DNA of 6,525 bases from an uncultured Chloroflexota bacterium (GTDB lineage Bacteria; Chloroflexota; Limnocylindria; Limnocylindrales; CSP1-4): positions 1-6,525 of the forward strand of contig CAIXZV010000429.1 in NCBI GenBank assembly GCA_903924005.1, in the 5' to 3' direction. Positions within the stretch are counted from its first letter, which is position 1. Every line of letters begins with the position of its first letter. The notes beneath the pieces were generated by a model, which ran no database searches, had not been told where the DNA came from, and saw only the letters and a program-made list of their open reading frames with translations. The position numbers were made by a program, and so were the translations under genes. Positions 5,083 through 6,525 of this stretch are shown one piece after another.

Positions 5083-6525
5083 CTACTTCGGCAGCCTGCA
5101 TTCGTACATGTAGCCCGACTTGTCCGGCGCCTTCCCGTCCGGGCACACCACGGTGGCGTAGAAGTAGATGGCCGTTGCATCGGTGATGTCCAACTGCGAC
5201 GTGGCGCCCGCCGGAAACACCGCGCCGGTCAGATCCACCGAGTCAAAGCCAGAACCGCCAACCTTCGCGTGGCTGAAATCCGCCCCGTGCATGTCGCCGG
5301 GCTTCTTGTAGGAAGCGCCGCGGAAGAACCAGTGCGCAAGGTTGCGGGTGCCGAAGTTGTAGCCCGCCAGCGCATCTGGCGCACCCGCGGGGCCAACTCC
5401 CACCGAGACGAATTGCACATCGGCTCCGGCGAGGTTGGCGTCCAGCATGGTTGTCCCAACGCGAGTCTGGTCAAACACGGTCCCCGCCAGCGACCCGCCC
5501 CGCAGGTCCACGCCGTCCAGCGACGCGCCCTTAAGGTTGGCGCCCGTCAGCGTGACACCGGTTGCATCGGCGCCGGTCGCGTTGATCTCGGCGGATGTCA
5601 GGTTGGCTCCGCGCAGGCTGGCTCCGGCGAGCACCGCGCCTACAGCGACAGCCAGCCGCGAGGCACTTGTGCCCGAGAGGTCTGCGCCCCGCAGGTTTGC
5701 CCCGGTCTGGATCGACAGCCCCGTCAGGTTTGCCTTGGCCAGCGTTGCCCCAGACAAGTCTGTGCCCGTGGCAATCACCGATCCGTAGAGGTCTATCCCG
5801 TCCAGATCGGCGCCGATGAGGCTCCCGCCAAGCGTTGTGAAGGAGCAGTCCGCACCCGGGCCGGGCTTGCACGCAAGCTGCGTCACAGCCTTGCCCGCCA
5901 CGCTTCGACGGTATTGCGCACCAATTGACGTGGTGCTGCCCGTGGCCAGGTACACCGATCCGTCAGGCGAGCGCAGGAAGCGCGCAGTGGACAGCGTCTC
6001 CACCGGGCGAGCCGCGGGCTGGCGGGTCCAGGCTGCGCCGTCGCCGCTCCGCCAGGCGATGACCGCTTGCCCAAAGGCCCCAGTCACGTCCTTGTCGTCA
6101 CGTCGCGGCTCAAGCGACAGAACCACCACGGCGTCACCATCCGGCACCGCTGCAAGCGCCCTGGGCAGGCTGTTTGACGTGGGGCCGCCACTGGGCTTGG
6201 CGCCGGCCAGTTCGCCCACGCTCCACTGCGTAAGGTCCGCCGACGTGGCCGCCTTCGTGTTGTCCGGCGCCACCACCACGGCTCGCCCGTTCACCACCCC
6301 GAGGAAGTTGCCGTAGGCGGCAAGCTGTCCGATCCGAACATTCGCGCAGTCAGCCTTGGTCACCGGTGCCGGTCCGGGAGCGGGGTTGACGCCACCGGCG
6401 GTCCAGTCGCCGGCGGTCCAGGTGATGCCGTCGTCTGTGGTTGACCAGAGCCGCAGCTGTGGGTTGCCGATGCCGACATGCTGCTCCGACCCGTCCGTCG
6501 CGCACATCCACGCGGTGCCCGCAAG
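5083..6525 (-). CDS. Asp-box (BNR-like) plus pentapeptide-repeat protein, N-terminus beyond the right edge
   Basis: Partial protein; 480 residues are visible, in frame from the right edge to a TAG stop. An internal ATG at 6507 is not a convincing start because the frame stays open upstream with similar composition and no Shine-Dalgarno was seen. Residues 1-225 look like a beta-propeller of the sialidase/BNR type: a canonical Asp box TTDDGITW (29-36) and two degenerate ones (SADLTQW 95-101, RSGDGAAW 159-166). Residues 232-374 are pentapeptide repeats of A(D/N)LxG type (for example ANLRGADLSG, GANLKGASLDG), expected to fold as a right-handed beta-helix. The tail has a further short repeat patch and ends in VVCPDG...YECRLPK, with Cys461 and Cys476 placed for a disulfide, as are Cys219 and Cys227. 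This suggests an exported or surface protein, but the signal peptide would be outside the window. No catalytic residues are identified and its role is unknown. It is convergent with MEMO and unlikely to belong to that system. Confidence 0.85.
   Translation of the reverse strand, partial: LAGTAWMCATDGSEQHVGIGNPQLRLWSTTDDGITWTAGDWTAGGVNPAPGPAPVTKADCANVRIGQLAAYGNFLGVVNGRAVVVAPDNTKAATSADLTQWSVGELAGAKPSGGPTSNSLPRALAAVPDGDAVVVLSLEPRRDDKDVTGAFGQAVIAWRSGDGAAWTRQPAARPVETLSTARFLRSPDGSVYLATGSTTSIGAQYRRSVAGKAVTQLACKPGPGADCSFTTLGGSLIGADLDGIDLYGSVIATGTDLSGATLAKANLTGLSIQTGANLRGADLSGTSASRLAVAVGAVLAGASLRGANLTSAEINATGADATGVTLTGANLKGASLDGVDLRGGSLAGTVFDQTRVGTTMLDANLAGADVQFVSVGVGPAGAPDALAGYNFGTRNLAHWFFRGASYKKPGDMHGADFSHAKVGGSGFDSVDLTGAVFPAGATSQLDITDATAIYFYATVVCPDGKAPDKSGYMYECRLPK

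Noticed and set aside
5008..5928. 306-codon open frame on the plus strand
   Set aside because: It is antisense to the pentapeptide-repeat region, and its apparent repeats are the complement of that repeat. It also starts inside the palindromic element.

Overview
This is a GC-rich bacterial window, about two-thirds G+C, with GTG starts and GTGA start/stop overlaps. It looks chromosomal and most resembles a high-GC actinobacterium. That placement is an inference from base composition and gene style; the window has no rRNA or other phylogenetic marker.

The centre holds a complete AmmeMemoRadiSam locus, a conserved three-protein set of unknown biochemical function. The AMMECR1-family protein (system protein A) is on the minus strand. 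The radical SAM enzyme and the MEMO-family protein (system protein B) are on the plus strand, joined by a GTGA overlap. The two transcription units diverge from a shared upstream region of about 120 bp that contains a small hairpin. All expected signature residues are visible. The MEMO protein also carries an unusual acidic insert built from seven 9-bp DNA repeats (Asp-x-Ala units).

To the left, downstream of AMMECR1 and on the same strand, is a signalling pair. An OmpR/PhoB-type response regulator overlaps by GTGA a large sensor protein that reads GAF-GAF-PAS and runs off the left edge. A hairpin sits on the AMMECR1 stop codon, and a TATGAT box with a good Shine-Dalgarno precedes the regulator. 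The signalling pair may therefore have its own promoter, with or without readthrough from AMMECR1.

To the right, MEMO converges on a partial minus-strand gene for a probably secreted protein with Asp-box (BNR/sialidase-like) repeats followed by a pentapeptide-repeat domain. The 254-bp gap between them is dense with repeats: a 28-bp tandem duplication of the MEMO gene end including its stop codon, a 20-bp tandem repeat, and a 152-bp imperfect palindrome with nearly perfect 29-bp arms (a perfect 17-bp core). The palindrome looks like a dispersed or mobile intergenic element and a likely bidirectional terminator.

The most interesting items are the split AmmeMemoRadiSam locus beside a two-component pair, the palindromic element, and the repeat-built acidic insert in MEMO.
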